From NCBI RefSeq assembly GCF_900083545.1, contig NZ_LT559262.1:1464397-1528396 (forward strand): a stretch of DNA of 64,000 nucleotides, read 5' to 3'. A program made the translations under genes and the position numbers. The notes beneath the pieces are model-generated. The model saw nothing but the letters and a program-made list of their open reading frames with translations. It ran no database searches and was not told where the DNA came from. The stretch is from Alistipes provencensis. GTDB taxonomy: Bacteria; Bacteroidota; Bacteroidia; Bacteroidales; Rikenellaceae. Positions 35,645 through 44,507 of this stretch are shown here, piece after piece (the first letter of the stretch is position 1; every line of letters starts with the position of its first letter).

Positions 35645-36765
35645 CCGATCATCTCTTTGAATGCGTTGAGGAAGCGGTCCGCCATTTCGCGCGTGAGGCA
35701 CAGCGCCGGCAGCAGCCGCACGGTCGAGGCTCCCGCCCCGCCGGTGAAGATGTGTTTTTCGAAGAGCAGACGCTTGCGGAGCTCCGGGCCCGAACCGTCG
35801 ATCTCGATGCCGATCATCAGGCCGCGTCCGCGCACCTCTTTCAGCCCGCCCATCTTGTGCAGTTCGGCCAGCAGGTATTCGCCGACCGTCGCGGCGTTCT
35901 CCACAAGCCCGTCGCGTTCGATCACGTCCAGCACGGCGATCGCCGCCGCACAGGCCAGATGACTGCCTCCGAAGGTGGTTCCCAGCAGTCCCGGACGCGC
36001 CTCGAAGTGGGGCGCGATCAGCACGCCGCCGATGGGGAATCCGTTGGCCATGCCTTTGGCCGTGGTGATGAGGTCGGGACGGATGTTCGCCTCCTGATGG
36101 GCGAAGAAACGCCCCGTGCGGCCGTATCCCGACTGGATTTCGTCCAGCACCAACTGCGTCCCGCTTTCGGTGGCGGCTTCGCGCAGCCCCCGCAGGAACT
36201 CGTTCGTGGGGCAGTGGATGCCCGACACGCCCTGAATACCCTCGACGATCACCGCCGCGAATTCGCGTGTCGCCAGCTTCCTGCGTGCGGCTTCGAGGTC
36301 GTTCAGCGGCGTGAATTCCACGTTGGGGGTGCGGTTGAAGGGCGACTGAATCGCGGGGTTGTCCGTCACGGCGACGGCTCCCGACGTGCGGCCGTGGAAA
36401 GCCTTCGCGATGGCCAGCACCTTCGGACGGCCTGTGTGGAACGACGCCAGTTTCAGGGCGTTCTCATTGGCCTCGGCCCCCGAGTTGCAGAGGAAGAGGC
36501 GGAAGTCGTCGTAACCCGAGATGCGCCCGAGTTTGTCGGCGAGAGTCTGTTGCAGCGGGTTCTCCACCGAGTTCGAGTAGAATCCGATGCGCGCTGCCTG
36601 CTCCTGCACGGCCCGCACATAGTCGGGCTGCGCATGCCCGATCGAGATCACGGCATGGCCGCCGTAGAGGTCGAGGTACTCGGTGCCCGCCTCGTCGTAG
36701 ACGAAGCAGCCCCGCCCCCGGACGGGTTCGATCGGATATAACGAATATACGTTGAATAATTTCAT
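35641..36765 (-). CDS. argD: Acetyl/succinylornithine aminotransferase
   Basis: 374 residues of the class III PLP aminotransferase family. The PLP site reads VLDEIQSGYGRTG followed by the Schiff-base Lys in TTAKGMANGFPIGG; the cofactor loop is LCNSGAEANENA. It converts N-acylglutamate semialdehyde to N-acylornithine. It overlaps argF' by 4 bp but is separated from argC upstream by a 218-bp structured gap. Confidence 0.93.
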   Translation of the reverse strand: MKLFNVYSLYPIEPVRGRGCFVYDEAGTEYLDLYGGHAVISIGHAQPDYVRAVQEQAARIGFYSNSVENPLQQTLADKLGRISGYDDFRLFLCNSGAEANENALKLASFHTGRPKVLAIAKAFHGRTSGAVAVTDNPAIQSPFNRTPNVEFTPLNDLEAARRKLATREFAAVIVEGIQGVSGIHCPTNEFLRGLREAATESGTQLVLDEIQSGYGRTGRFFAHQEANIRPDLITTAKGMANGFPIGGVLIAPHFEARPGLLGTTFGGSHLACAAAIAVLDVIERDGLVENAATVGEYLLAELHKMGGLKEVRGRGLMIGIEIDGSGPELRKRLLFEKHIFTGGAGASTVRLLPALCLTREMADRFLNAFKEMIG

Positions 36766-36983
36766 TTTTTAATGTTTAATAATCCGGCCCGGCAAAAAAA
36801 GCGTCCGGAAAGATGCGGACTAAAAGCGCGAGCGGAGGGGACGGTTTGCTAGCAAACCCGCGAATAGTCGCCCGGAGCCAGCGTTAGGCCGCGTCTTTTA
36901 GCTTTTTTTGTCAGCCGGTCGGTTTTTGCGCCGCTTTTTGCCGACCAAAAAGCGGCTATTGTGCGGCGGCTTTTAGCCGCCGG
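36766..36983 (-). promoter_or_regulatory. Structured argC-argD spacer, candidate attenuator or repeat element
   Basis: 218 bp without a gene. Hairpins read directly: 36964-36971/36975-36982; 36930-36939/36947-36956 (perfect 10 bp); 36917-36922/36941-36946, which overlaps the previous one and cannot form with it; a perfect 16-bp palindrome at 36843-36858; and on the minus strand a short stem 36803-36807/36816-36820 followed by seven T (36794-36800). Mutually exclusive stems before a T-tract resemble an attenuator for argD. A dispersed intergenic repeat is the alternative. Confidence 0.45.
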
Positions 36984-37946
36984 TTAGAAAGCGCTGGCTT
37001 TCAGTCGCAATCCCTCCTTTTCGTCGAGCCCGAACATCAGGTTCATGTTCTGCACGGCCTGCCCCGAGGCGCCTTTCAGCAGGTTGTCGATCACCGAGGT
37101 GATGTGCACTTTGCCGTCGTAAACGGCCGTGTGCAGCAGCGCCTTGTTGGTGTTCACCACCTGCTTCAGGTCCACGTCGTGCTCCGTCAGGCGGGTGAAT
37201 GCCGCCGAAGCGTAGAAGTCGGCGTAGAGCTTCCGGACGGCCTCGCCGTCGAGCGGACACGCCGTGTAGACGCTCGCCAGAATGCCCCGCGTGAAGTCGC
37301 CGCGCATCGGCACGAAGTTGACCGCACGGTCGAACGACGGCTCCAGCAGCCGCAGGTTGCGTCTGATTTCGATCAGGTGCTGGTGCGTGAAGGCCTTGTA
37401 GACCGAGATGTTCGACGCCCGCCAACTGAAATGGGTCGTGGCCGAGGGTTTCACCCCCGCGCCCGTCGAACCCGTCACGGCCGTCACATGCACTTCGTCC
37501 TGCAACAGCCCCGCCGCGGCCAGCGGCAGCAGCGCCAACTGGATCGCCGTGGCGAAACAGCCCGGATTGGCCACGCGCTCCGCACGGCGGATGCGCTCGC
37601 GGTTCAGCTCCGGAAGCCCGTAGACGAACCCCTCCGACTCGTCGCGGAAATCCTGCGCAAGGTCGATGATCTTCACGCCTGCCGGAACGGTATTCTCCGC
37701 CAGCCACACCTTGCTCTGCCCGTGTGCCGAGCAGAGGAACACGACGTCGGCCGACCCGAGGTCGCAGGAGTCGCCGAACCGCATGTCGGTGTCGCCCTCC
37801 AGTCCTCCGTGCACGTCCGCGAGGCGGTTGCCCGCATTCGACGTGCTGTGGACGAAGACGATCTCCACCTGCGGATGGTTCACCAGCAGGCGGATCAGTT
37901 CGCCGGCGGTGTACCCGGCGCCCCCGATGATGCCGGCGCGGATCAT
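36984..37946 (-). CDS. argC: N-acyl-gamma-glutamyl-phosphate reductase
   Basis: 320 residues from MIRAGIIGGAGYTAGEL, which holds the NADP-binding GGAGYTAGE. The catalytic Cys is in RVANPGCFATAIQLALLP, and the GSTGAGVKPS loop is intact. It reduces N-acylglutamyl phosphate to the semialdehyde. The start overlaps the argG stop as ATGA. A hairpin begins 2 bp after its stop codon. Confidence 0.94.
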   Translation of the reverse strand: MIRAGIIGGAGYTAGELIRLLVNHPQVEIVFVHSTSNAGNRLADVHGGLEGDTDMRFGDSCDLGSADVVFLCSAHGQSKVWLAENTVPAGVKIIDLAQDFRDESEGFVYGLPELNRERIRRAERVANPGCFATAIQLALLPLAAAGLLQDEVHVTAVTGSTGAGVKPSATTHFSWRASNISVYKAFTHQHLIEIRRNLRLLEPSFDRAVNFVPMRGDFTRGILASVYTACPLDGEAVRKLYADFYASAAFTRLTEHDVDLKQVVNTNKALLHTAVYDGKVHITSVIDNLLKGASGQAVQNMNLMFGLDEKEGLRLKASAF

Positions 37947-39145
37947 TTCTTGTTGCGTTTCTGGACGTTGTAGAAAATCTTGATCTGGTTGCCGAGAATC
38001 TTCGTGAATCCCTTCACGTCGTCCGCCGACCACGCCTTGTTGACCTCGCCGTATTCGCCGAAGTCGGTCTTCATCAGATCGAACGTCGAATCGACGCCCA
38101 CCAGCGTGTAGTTTCTCGGACGCAGGATCAGTTCCACGGTACCCGTCACGTTGCGCTGCGACGAAAGGAGCATCGCCTCGATGTCGCGCATCACGGGCTC
38201 GAGGTACTGCGCCTCGTGGAGGAACATGCCGTACCACGTTGCCACCTGCTCTTTCCAGTAGATCTGCCACTTGGTCAGCGTGTGCTTCTCGAGCATCTTG
38301 TGCGCGGCGATGATGAGCATCGGCGCTGCGGCCTCGAAGCCCACGCGGCCCTTGATGCCGATGATCGTGTCGCCGATGTGCATGTCGCGGCCGATGCCGA
38401 ATTTCGAACCGATGGCCTCCACGGCGCGGATGGCCTCGACCTTGTCGGTGTAGGCCTTGCCGTTGACGGCCGCCAGCTCGCCCTCCTCGAACGTGAGCTT
38501 GAGCCGCTCCTCGCCCTCGGCCGTAATGGGGCTGGGATAGGCCTCCTCGGGAAGCGTCTGCTCCGAGTGGAGGGTCTCCTTGCCGCCGATCGAGGTGCCC
38601 CACAGCCCCTTGTTGATCGAGTACTCCATCTTCTTGTAGTCGGCCGTGATGCCGTGTTTGCGCAGGTAGTCGATCTCGTATTCGCGCGTCAGGGTCATGT
38701 CGCGCGTCGGGGTGATGATCTCGATCTCGGGGGCGAGGATCTGGAACGTCAGGTCGAAGCGCACCTGATCGTTGCCCGCGCCCGTCGAACCGTGTGCCAC
38801 GGCGTCGGCGCCGATCTGCTTGGCGTATTCGATGATGGCGATGGCTTGGAAAATGCGCTCCGAGCTCACCGAAATGGGGTAGGTTCCGTTGCGCAGGATG
38901 TTGCCGAAGACCATGTAGCGGATGCTCTTCTCGTAATACTCCTGCTCGATGTCGAGCGTGGCGTGGGCCACGGCGCCGAGCTCCACGGCGCGCTGTTCGA
39001 TCTTCTCGAGTTCGGGCTTCGAGAATCCGCCCGTGTTGGCGATCGCCGTGTAGACGTCGTATCCCTTCTCCTCGGAGAGGTATTTTACACAAAACGAGGT
39101 GTCCAGACCGCCGCTGAACGCCAGAACCACTTTCTTCTTTTCCAT
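37943..39145 (-). CDS. argG: Argininosuccinate synthase
   Basis: 400 residues, standard length. ATP-pyrophosphatase loop LAFSGGLDTSFC at the N-terminus and GSTGAGNDQVRFD further in. It condenses citrulline and aspartate, the step before ArgH. It lies 16 bp after the GNAT gene and overlaps argC. Because argH is broken in this sequence, argininosuccinate would be a dead end unless the frame is restored. Confidence 0.95.
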   Translation of the reverse strand: MEKKKVVLAFSGGLDTSFCVKYLSEEKGYDVYTAIANTGGFSKPELEKIEQRAVELGAVAHATLDIEQEYYEKSIRYMVFGNILRNGTYPISVSSERIFQAIAIIEYAKQIGADAVAHGSTGAGNDQVRFDLTFQILAPEIEIITPTRDMTLTREYEIDYLRKHGITADYKKMEYSINKGLWGTSIGGKETLHSEQTLPEEAYPSPITAEGEERLKLTFEEGELAAVNGKAYTDKVEAIRAVEAIGSKFGIGRDMHIGDTIIGIKGRVGFEAAAPMLIIAAHKMLEKHTLTKWQIYWKEQVATWYGMFLHEAQYLEPVMRDIEAMLLSSQRNVTGTVELILRPRNYTLVGVDSTFDLMKTDFGEYGEVNKAWSADDVKGFTKILGNQIKIFYNVQKRNKK

Positions 39146-39161
39146 TTTATTTCGGTTTTAA

Positions 39162-39782
39162 CTATTTCAGGTGAAACAACTTTTTTACTTTGTTCCTCAG
39201 GAACATCCGGTAGGGCGCCAGACGCGACTGTTTTGCGGGCGGCTCCTTGGCCGGGTCGTAAAGCATGCCCGTGCAGAGGCACATGCGGCGGTTGTTGCGT
39301 TGCAGGATGTCGTAGTTGCAGCAGCCTTCGCAGCCGCGCCAGAACTCCTCGTCCTCGGTGAGTTCCGAGAAGGTCACGGGGACGTAGCCCATCCGCGAAT
39401 TGAGCTTCATGACGGGCAGCGACGTGGTGATACTGAATAACTTGGCAAACGGGAATCGTCGTCGGGCAAGCTCGAACGTTCGTCGTTTGATCTGTTCCGC
39501 GAGTCCCATGTGCCGGTACTCCGGATCGACGATCAGTCCCGAGGTGGCGACGAAGTCGCCGTGACCCCAGCACTCGATGTAGCTGAACCCGACCAGTTTT
39601 TCACCGTCCAGCGCCACGACGGCCTTGCCACCGGTCATTTTTGCGGCGATGTACTCGGGCGAACGCTTGGCGATGCCCGTACCCCGCTGCAGGGCCGACT
39701 CATAGATCAGATCGCAAATACGCGGTGCGTAATGTGCGTGTGACGAGTCGGCGAATACGACGCTGATTGTGTTGTTATTCAT
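39162..39782 (-). CDS. GNAT acyltransferase, probable N-acylglutamate synthase of the arginine cluster
   Basis: 206 residues. The GNAT core (about 5-145) shows the acyl-CoA-binding stretch VDPEYRHMGLAEQIKRR. After it comes a Cys-rich tail (CEGCC near residue 150, CLC near 167) and a basic C-terminus. It is the first gene of the arginine block. No classical argA or argJ is in the window, so this is the best candidate for acylating glutamate; that role is inference from position. The Cys cluster is unusual for a GNAT. Confidence 0.75.
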   Translation of the reverse strand: MNNNTISVVFADSSHAHYAPRICDLIYESALQRGTGIAKRSPEYIAAKMTGGKAVVALDGEKLVGFSYIECWGHGDFVATSGLIVDPEYRHMGLAEQIKRRTFELARRRFPFAKLFSITTSLPVMKLNSRMGYVPVTFSELTEDEEFWRGCEGCCNYDILQRNNRRMCLCTGMLYDPAKEPPAKQSRLAPYRMFLRNKVKKLFHLK

Positions 39783-39816
39783 TTATTGTTTATGTGGGTA
39801 AAAAGTTGTGAACGAA

Positions 39817-42018
39817 TTAGTTGATGCGGTAGGCGCGCTGCACGCCCTTGATGCGCATGATCTGATGGATCAGCGTATCCACGACGGCCGCACCGGGCAC
39901 CTCGACCGCGACGGTTCCCGCCAGACAGCCGTTGCCGGCCGGTGCGAAGTTCATCGAGCGGATGCCCAGTTTGAGGTCGCGGACGATGACCTCGGTGATG
40001 TGGTTGGCCATGCCCGTGGTGTCTGCCGCCACGATGCGGATCGTCACGCGGAAAGCCCCCTCGGCATTCTGCCGCCAGCGGGCGTCGATCACCCGGTAGG
40101 GATAGTTTTCGCGCATGCGCTTGGCGTTGGGACAGTCGCAGCGGTGGATCGTGATGCCCGCATTGATCGTCACGAAACCGAACACGTCGTCGCCCTTGAT
40201 CGGGTTGCAGCACTTGGCCAGCTTATATTGTATTTTCGAAATGTCGTCGTCAATCACCAGTGCGTCCTGCGGTGCGGCGCTCTCCCGCGCGTTGTGCTGT
40301 GCGGCCTTCTGGCGCTCGATCTCGGCGGCCGCGGCGCGGCGCTCCTCCTCGGCCTCTCCCGAGAGGTGGCGGGCCAGTATCTCCTTGATCGACCCGAAGT
40401 CGAGCTTCTGGGTGGCGATCAGGGCGTAGACCTCCGTCCCGAGGCGCAGTTTGAAGTATTTGGCCAGATAGGCCACCGCCTCGTCGATCGTGATGGCGAA
40501 TTTCCAGTTCTTGAGCTTGCGCTCCAGCTCCTCGCGCCCCATGCGCGTATGCTTGGCCTGCTCTTCGCGAAGGTAGGACTTGATCTTGTTGCGGGCCTTC
40601 GACGTGATGACGAACGTCAGCCAGTCCGACTTGGGCGTCTGGTTCTTCTGGGTGAGAATCTCCACGATGTCGCCGTTGCGGAGTGTTTCGCGGATCGACA
40701 CCGCGCGGTTGTTGACCTTGCCGCCTACGCACGTCGAACCCAGCGAGGTGTGGATGTCGAACGCGAAATCGAGCAGCGTGGCTCCTTCGGGGAGTTTGCG
40801 CAGGTCGCCGTTGGGCGTGAAGACGAAAATCTCGCCCGAGGCGGGCTTGGCGTCGAAACGCTGCGCCAGCGAGTGGGTCGTGTCCTCCATCAGTTCGCGC
40901 AGGTGGCCCAGCCACATCTCGCTGGTCTGCGCCCCTTGGTTAACCCCCTTGTAGCGCCAGTGCGCCGCAATACCGCGCTCGGCCACGGCGTCCATGCGCT
41001 CGGTGCGTATCTGCACCTCGACCCAGCGGCCTTCGGCCGACACGGTGGTGTGCAGCGACTCGTAACCGTTCGACTTGGGGATCGAGATCCAGTCGCGCAT
41101 GCGGTTGGGGTTGGGGGTGTAAAAATCCGTCACCACCGAATAGGCCGTCCAGCACAACTGTTTCTCGGCCTCCTTGTCGCAGTCGATGATGATGCGGATG
41201 GCGAAGATGTCGTAGACGCCCTCGAACGGGACGTGCTGTTTGTGCATCTTGGTCCAGATCGAGAAGATCGACTTGGTGCGGCTCTTGATGTGGTATTTGA
41301 TGCCGAGGCGGTGCAGCCGCTGCTCGATGGGCACGAGGAACCGGGCGATGAACGCACGGCGCTCCTCGGCGCTCTCCTCGAGCTTCGTGACGATGTGTTC
41401 GTAATCCTTCGGTTCGAGGTATTTCAGGGCGATGTCCTCCAGCTCGCTCTTGATCGAGTAGAGACCCAGCTTGTGGGCGATCTGGGCGTAGAGGTTCATC
41501 GACTCCCAGCTCTTCTTGCGCCACTTTTCGCGCGGGAACATCTCCAGCGAGCGCATCACCTCGAGGCGGTCGGCCAGTTTGATGAGGATTACGCGCGGGT
41601 CCTCGGAGTAGCTGACGATCAGGTCGCGGAAATTGTCGGCCTGCTCCTTGGCCACCTTGAGCTTCAGTTCCGAGATGTTGGCCAGCCCGAGGGTGATGCC
41701 CACGACCTGATCGCCGAAGCGGCGGCGGATGTCGGCGCTCAGGGCGAGGAACTCCTCGGCCGGGAGCTGCTTGTGGGCCAGCCGCACGACGTCGTGGAGG
41801 ATGGACGCCACGGCGGAGTTGCGGCCGAGGCCGACCTCCGAGATCACGATCGAAGCTACCGCGGCGGCGTGGTCCACCAGAGGCGAGCCGTCGTAACGCA
41901 TGAGTCCGGCGAGCTTCGCGTCGGCATACTCCAATGCCTCGTCGACGAGGCGCTGTGTCTGCTCCGAGAAGTTCGCGCGCACGAGCGTGCGGAGTTTTTC
42001 ATACCGTGAAAAGTCCAT
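39817..42018 (-). CDS. Bifunctional (p)ppGpp synthetase/hydrolase (RelA/SpoT family)
   Basis: 733 residues. Domain order: HD hydrolase domain (about 30-190, LVDHAAAVA and SILHDVV), synthetase domain (about 240-360, SRTKSIFSIWTKM and GYESLHTTV), TGS (about 400-460, VFTPNGDLRKLP) and C-terminal ACT (about 655-733). It makes and degrades the stringent alarmone. Only 34 bp separate its stop from the arginine GNAT gene, so the arginine block may be read from here. A -7-like TATCTTTG (42046-42053, minus) lies 28 nt upstream. Confidence 0.93.
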   Translation of the reverse strand: MDFSRYEKLRTLVRANFSEQTQRLVDEALEYADAKLAGLMRYDGSPLVDHAAAVASIVISEVGLGRNSAVASILHDVVRLAHKQLPAEEFLALSADIRRRFGDQVVGITLGLANISELKLKVAKEQADNFRDLIVSYSEDPRVILIKLADRLEVMRSLEMFPREKWRKKSWESMNLYAQIAHKLGLYSIKSELEDIALKYLEPKDYEHIVTKLEESAEERRAFIARFLVPIEQRLHRLGIKYHIKSRTKSIFSIWTKMHKQHVPFEGVYDIFAIRIIIDCDKEAEKQLCWTAYSVVTDFYTPNPNRMRDWISIPKSNGYESLHTTVSAEGRWVEVQIRTERMDAVAERGIAAHWRYKGVNQGAQTSEMWLGHLRELMEDTTHSLAQRFDAKPASGEIFVFTPNGDLRKLPEGATLLDFAFDIHTSLGSTCVGGKVNNRAVSIRETLRNGDIVEILTQKNQTPKSDWLTFVITSKARNKIKSYLREEQAKHTRMGREELERKLKNWKFAITIDEAVAYLAKYFKLRLGTEVYALIATQKLDFGSIKEILARHLSGEAEEERRAAAAEIERQKAAQHNARESAAPQDALVIDDDISKIQYKLAKCCNPIKGDDVFGFVTINAGITIHRCDCPNAKRMRENYPYRVIDARWRQNAEGAFRVTIRIVAADTTGMANHITEVIVRDLKLGIRSMNFAPAGNGCLAGTVAVEVPGAAVVDTLIHQIMRIKGVQRAYRIN

Positions 42019-42045
42019 TTTTACCTAACCGAATAGCGTTAGCGG

Positions 42046-42074
42046 CAAAGATATGAAAAAAAATTATAAATTTG
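42046..42074. promoter_or_regulatory. Divergent, closely spaced -7 elements for rel/spoT and the TrhA-like gene
   Basis: Minus-strand TATCTTTG is at 42046-42053 and plus-strand TATAAATTTG (core 42067-42074) lies 13 bp away. Neither has a perfect -33 box. Both transcripts would start within about 40 bp of each other. Confidence 0.4.
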
Positions 42075-42099
42075 TAACGTTGAACCAATACCTTATGCA

Positions 42100-42756
42100 A
42101 TGGCAAAGAAAAAGGAGGTATATGTCCCGACCGTGGGCGAGGAGATCGGCAATGCGGTCTCCCACGGCGTGATGTCGCTGCTGGCGCTCGTGGCCCTTCC
42201 CTTTGCTGCCGTGTGGGCCTATGCGCATGATCCCGACGGGGTCTTGGCGTCGGCTTCGGTCTCGGTTTTCGTGATTTCGATCTTCCTGATGTTCCTCGCG
42301 TCGACGCTCTATCACTCGATGAACCCGCAGTCGAAGCACAAGGAGGTGTTCCACATCCTCGACCACATTTTCATCTACGTCGCCATCGCGGGCAGCTACA
42401 CGCCCGTCGCGCTGATGGTTATCGGCGGCTGGCAGGGGGTCTTCATCACCATTCTCCAGTGGGCGATGGTGATTTTCGGCATCTTCTACAAATCGCTGTC
42501 CCGCAAGTCGATACCGGCCATCAGCCTGACCATTTATCTGGTCATGGGCTGGACGATCGTCTTCTTCCTGCCGCTGTTCGTGCGCCGGGCTTCGGTGCCG
42601 CTGCTGGTAATGATCGCGCTGGGCGGCCTGCTTTACACCCTCGGGGCCTATTTCTATGCGAAAAAAGGGTTCCGCTATCACCACATGGTCTGGCATCTGC
42701 TGATTAACTTGGCGGTTGCGGCGCATTTCGTCGGGATCGTCTTTTACCTCTACTGA
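42100..42756 (+). CDS. Hemolysin III / TrhA family membrane protein
   Basis: 218 residues with seven predicted TM helices, the PAQR/hemolysin III fold. Conserved residues include GNAVSHGVMSLLA near the N-terminus, STLYHS, DHIFIYVAIAGSYTP and the final HHMVWHLL, which carry the putative zinc-binding and catalytic His/Asp. Homologues influence membrane lipid and fluidity homeostasis. The PHP gene begins 1 bp after its stop, so the two are co-transcribed. Confidence 0.9.
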   Translation: MAKKKEVYVPTVGEEIGNAVSHGVMSLLALVALPFAAVWAYAHDPDGVLASASVSVFVISIFLMFLASTLYHSMNPQSKHKEVFHILDHIFIYVAIAGSYTPVALMVIGGWQGVFITILQWAMVIFGIFYKSLSRKSIPAISLTIYLVMGWTIVFFLPLFVRRASVPLLVMIALGGLLYTLGAYFYAKKGFRYHHMVWHLLINLAVAAHFVGIVFYLY

Positions 42757-42757
42757 C

Positions 42758-43660
42758 ATGGCCGCTTTCGATCTGCACATCCATTCCGAATACAGCAGCG
42801 ACGGGGAATTTTCCGTTGCCGACATTGTCGACAAGTGCCTCGGGGCGCAGTTGACGCTCTTTTCCCTGACGGACCACAATTCGGTGCGGGGCGTCGGCGA
42901 GGCCGCCCGGCTGGCCCGGGAGCGGGGCATCGGATTCGTCCCGGGCATCGAGATCGACTGCAACTACCGGGGTACGGACCTCCACCTGCTGGGGTATGGC
43001 ATCGACTGGGAATCTGCGGATTTCGCGTGGCTCGAAGAGGAGGTCGCCGCCAAGGTCACGGCGTCGTTCGGGGGCATGGTCGACAACCTGCTGAAACTGG
43101 GATTTTCCGTCGATGCCGATGCCGTGCTGGCAGCCGCCGGCGGGGGACTGCCGACGGGCGAACTGATCGCCGAGGTGATGCTCTCCGACGCGAAATACCA
43201 TACGCCCCCGCTGCGGCCCTATATGGAGGGCGGCACGCGGAGCGACATGCCTTACATCAACTTTTATCTCGATTATTTCGCCCAGGGACGCCCGGCGTTC
43301 GTCCCCGTCGAATACATGGACTACCGTGATGCCGTCGAACTGGTCCGCGACAACGGCGGCGTGCCCGTCGTGGCGCATCCGGGGCTCAATTTCCGGGGAT
43401 GCGAGGAGGTCGCCGAACAGCTTCTGGACCGCGGGGCCGCGGGGCTGGAGGTTTTCAACAACTACCACACTCCCGAACAGGCCGTCTATTTTACCTCGCT
43501 GGCCCTGTCCAAAGGGGTGCTGATGACCTGCGGCAGCGATTTCCACGGCAAGACTAAGCCCCGTATTGCCGTCGGGCGCTTCCCGTCTGACAGCCGTTTC
43601 GACGGCCGCCTGTCAGACTTTGTAAACCACATAAATGTGATCGGCGGGCAGGGCGTATAG
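42758..43660 (+). CDS. PHP-domain phosphoesterase
   Basis: 300 residues from MAAFDLHIHSEYSSDG. Metal-binding PHP motifs: DLHIHSEYS, SLTDHNSV, GIEIDCNYRG, VVAHPG and GSDFHGK. This set is typical of the YciV/RNase AM-like and trans-aldol phosphoesterase relatives; substrate unknown. Its last 48 bp overlap the convergent methyltransferase gene. Confidence 0.85.
   Translation: MAAFDLHIHSEYSSDGEFSVADIVDKCLGAQLTLFSLTDHNSVRGVGEAARLARERGIGFVPGIEIDCNYRGTDLHLLGYGIDWESADFAWLEEEVAAKVTASFGGMVDNLLKLGFSVDADAVLAAAGGGLPTGELIAEVMLSDAKYHTPPLRPYMEGGTRSDMPYINFYLDYFAQGRPAFVPVEYMDYRDAVELVRDNGGVPVVAHPGLNFRGCEEVAEQLLDRGAAGLEVFNNYHTPEQAVYFTSLALSKGVLMTCGSDFHGKTKPRIAVGRFPSDSRFDGRLSDFVNHINVIGGQGV
43585..43618. terminator. 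Inverted repeat inside the convergent gene overlap, possible bidirectional terminator
   Basis: A perfect 9-bp arm pair GTCTGACAG (43585-43593) / CTGTCAGAC (43610-43618) with an inner CCG/CGG stem. It lies within the 3' ends of both genes. There is no T-tract, so the function is uncertain. Confidence 0.35.
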
Positions 43661-44389
43661 CCTGCGCTCCTCGTCGGTGAAGGCCGCGGCGTAGTCGATG
43701 TCCGCGGCCTCGAAGCCCGCTTCGCGCAGGCGGTCGGCATAATCGGCGCCGTAGATGCGCCGGTGGTCGTACTGCCCGAAGATGCGCGTGCGCTCGTCGG
43801 GGTCGGTGATCGAGTCGTCCTCGTAGGTCTGCTCGTAATCCGTATCCACCGGGGAGAGGACGATGCCCCAGCCGCCGGGCTTGAGGATGCGGTGCAGTTC
43901 GCGCATCGCCTTGCGGTCGTCGGCGACGTGCTCCATGATGTGGTTGCAGATCACCACGTCCACCGAATCGTCCGCCAGCGGAATCTGCTGCACGTCGAAA
44001 TGGAGGTCCGCCAGCGGGCTTTCCAGATCGGCCGTGACGTACTGCCCGGGGTGCGAGCGGAAGTGTGGCTTGAGGTGACGCATGATACAGACCTCAGGGG
44101 CAATGTGCAACGTGCGGGGAAAGGCCGTCAGCAGGTCGGTCTCGCGCGTCAGGTAGAGCCACAGCAGACGGTGGCGCTCCAGCGACAGGCACTTGGGGCA
44201 CAGCGCATTGGGCCGCGACTGCACATAGCCGTAGGGCATGAATTTCCGGTATTTCGCACCGCACACGGGGCATTCGGTCCCGCGGCCCTTGTAGAAGAGT
44301 CCCGCCACGGGTACGGCCCATCCGGCGATGCGTTGCAGCACGGGCCGCGGAATGTGGTTCAGGGAGAATTTAATAAGTCGTTTTATCAT
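43613..44389 (-). CDS. SAM-dependent methyltransferase with N-terminal zinc ribbon
   Basis: 258 residues. A zinc-ribbon-like pair CPVCG / CPKC (about residues 40-70) precedes a methyltransferase-11 type domain with VDVVICNHIMEHV and HRILKPGGWG. Such proteins are often found near glycan genes, but nothing here identifies the substrate. It converges on the PHP gene with a 48-bp overlap. Confidence 0.8.
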   Translation of the reverse strand: MIKRLIKFSLNHIPRPVLQRIAGWAVPVAGLFYKGRGTECPVCGAKYRKFMPYGYVQSRPNALCPKCLSLERHRLLWLYLTRETDLLTAFPRTLHIAPEVCIMRHLKPHFRSHPGQYVTADLESPLADLHFDVQQIPLADDSVDVVICNHIMEHVADDRKAMRELHRILKPGGWGIVLSPVDTDYEQTYEDDSITDPDERTRIFGQYDHRRIYGADYADRLREAGFEAADIDYAAAFTDEERRLYALPADHIYVVYKV

Positions 44390-44454
44390 TTGTTCAACCG
44401 TTACTGATGATCGGATTGCCGTAATTCACGGCGTTCCGCCGTGTTTACAAGTCT

Positions 44455-44490
44455 GACCCCACCCCAAACCCCTCCCTCGGGAGGGGCTTG
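44455..44490. repeat. Dispersed intergenic repeat, copy 1 (CTGACCCCACCCC + CCTCCC hairpin)
   Basis: TCTGACCCCACCCCAAACCC is followed by the small palindrome CCCTCCC-TCG-GGAGGG. A near-identical copy lies at 47538-47571. Both sit between genes. Confidence 0.65.
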
Positions 44491-44507
44491 TCGCAACGCA
44501 TCCGGAT

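Noticed and set aside
42064..42963. 299-residue minus-strand frame opposite the TrhA-like and PHP genes
   Set aside because: It is antisense to two genes with clear conserved motifs; its His/Arg/Asp-rich composition is typical of GC-rich shadow frames.
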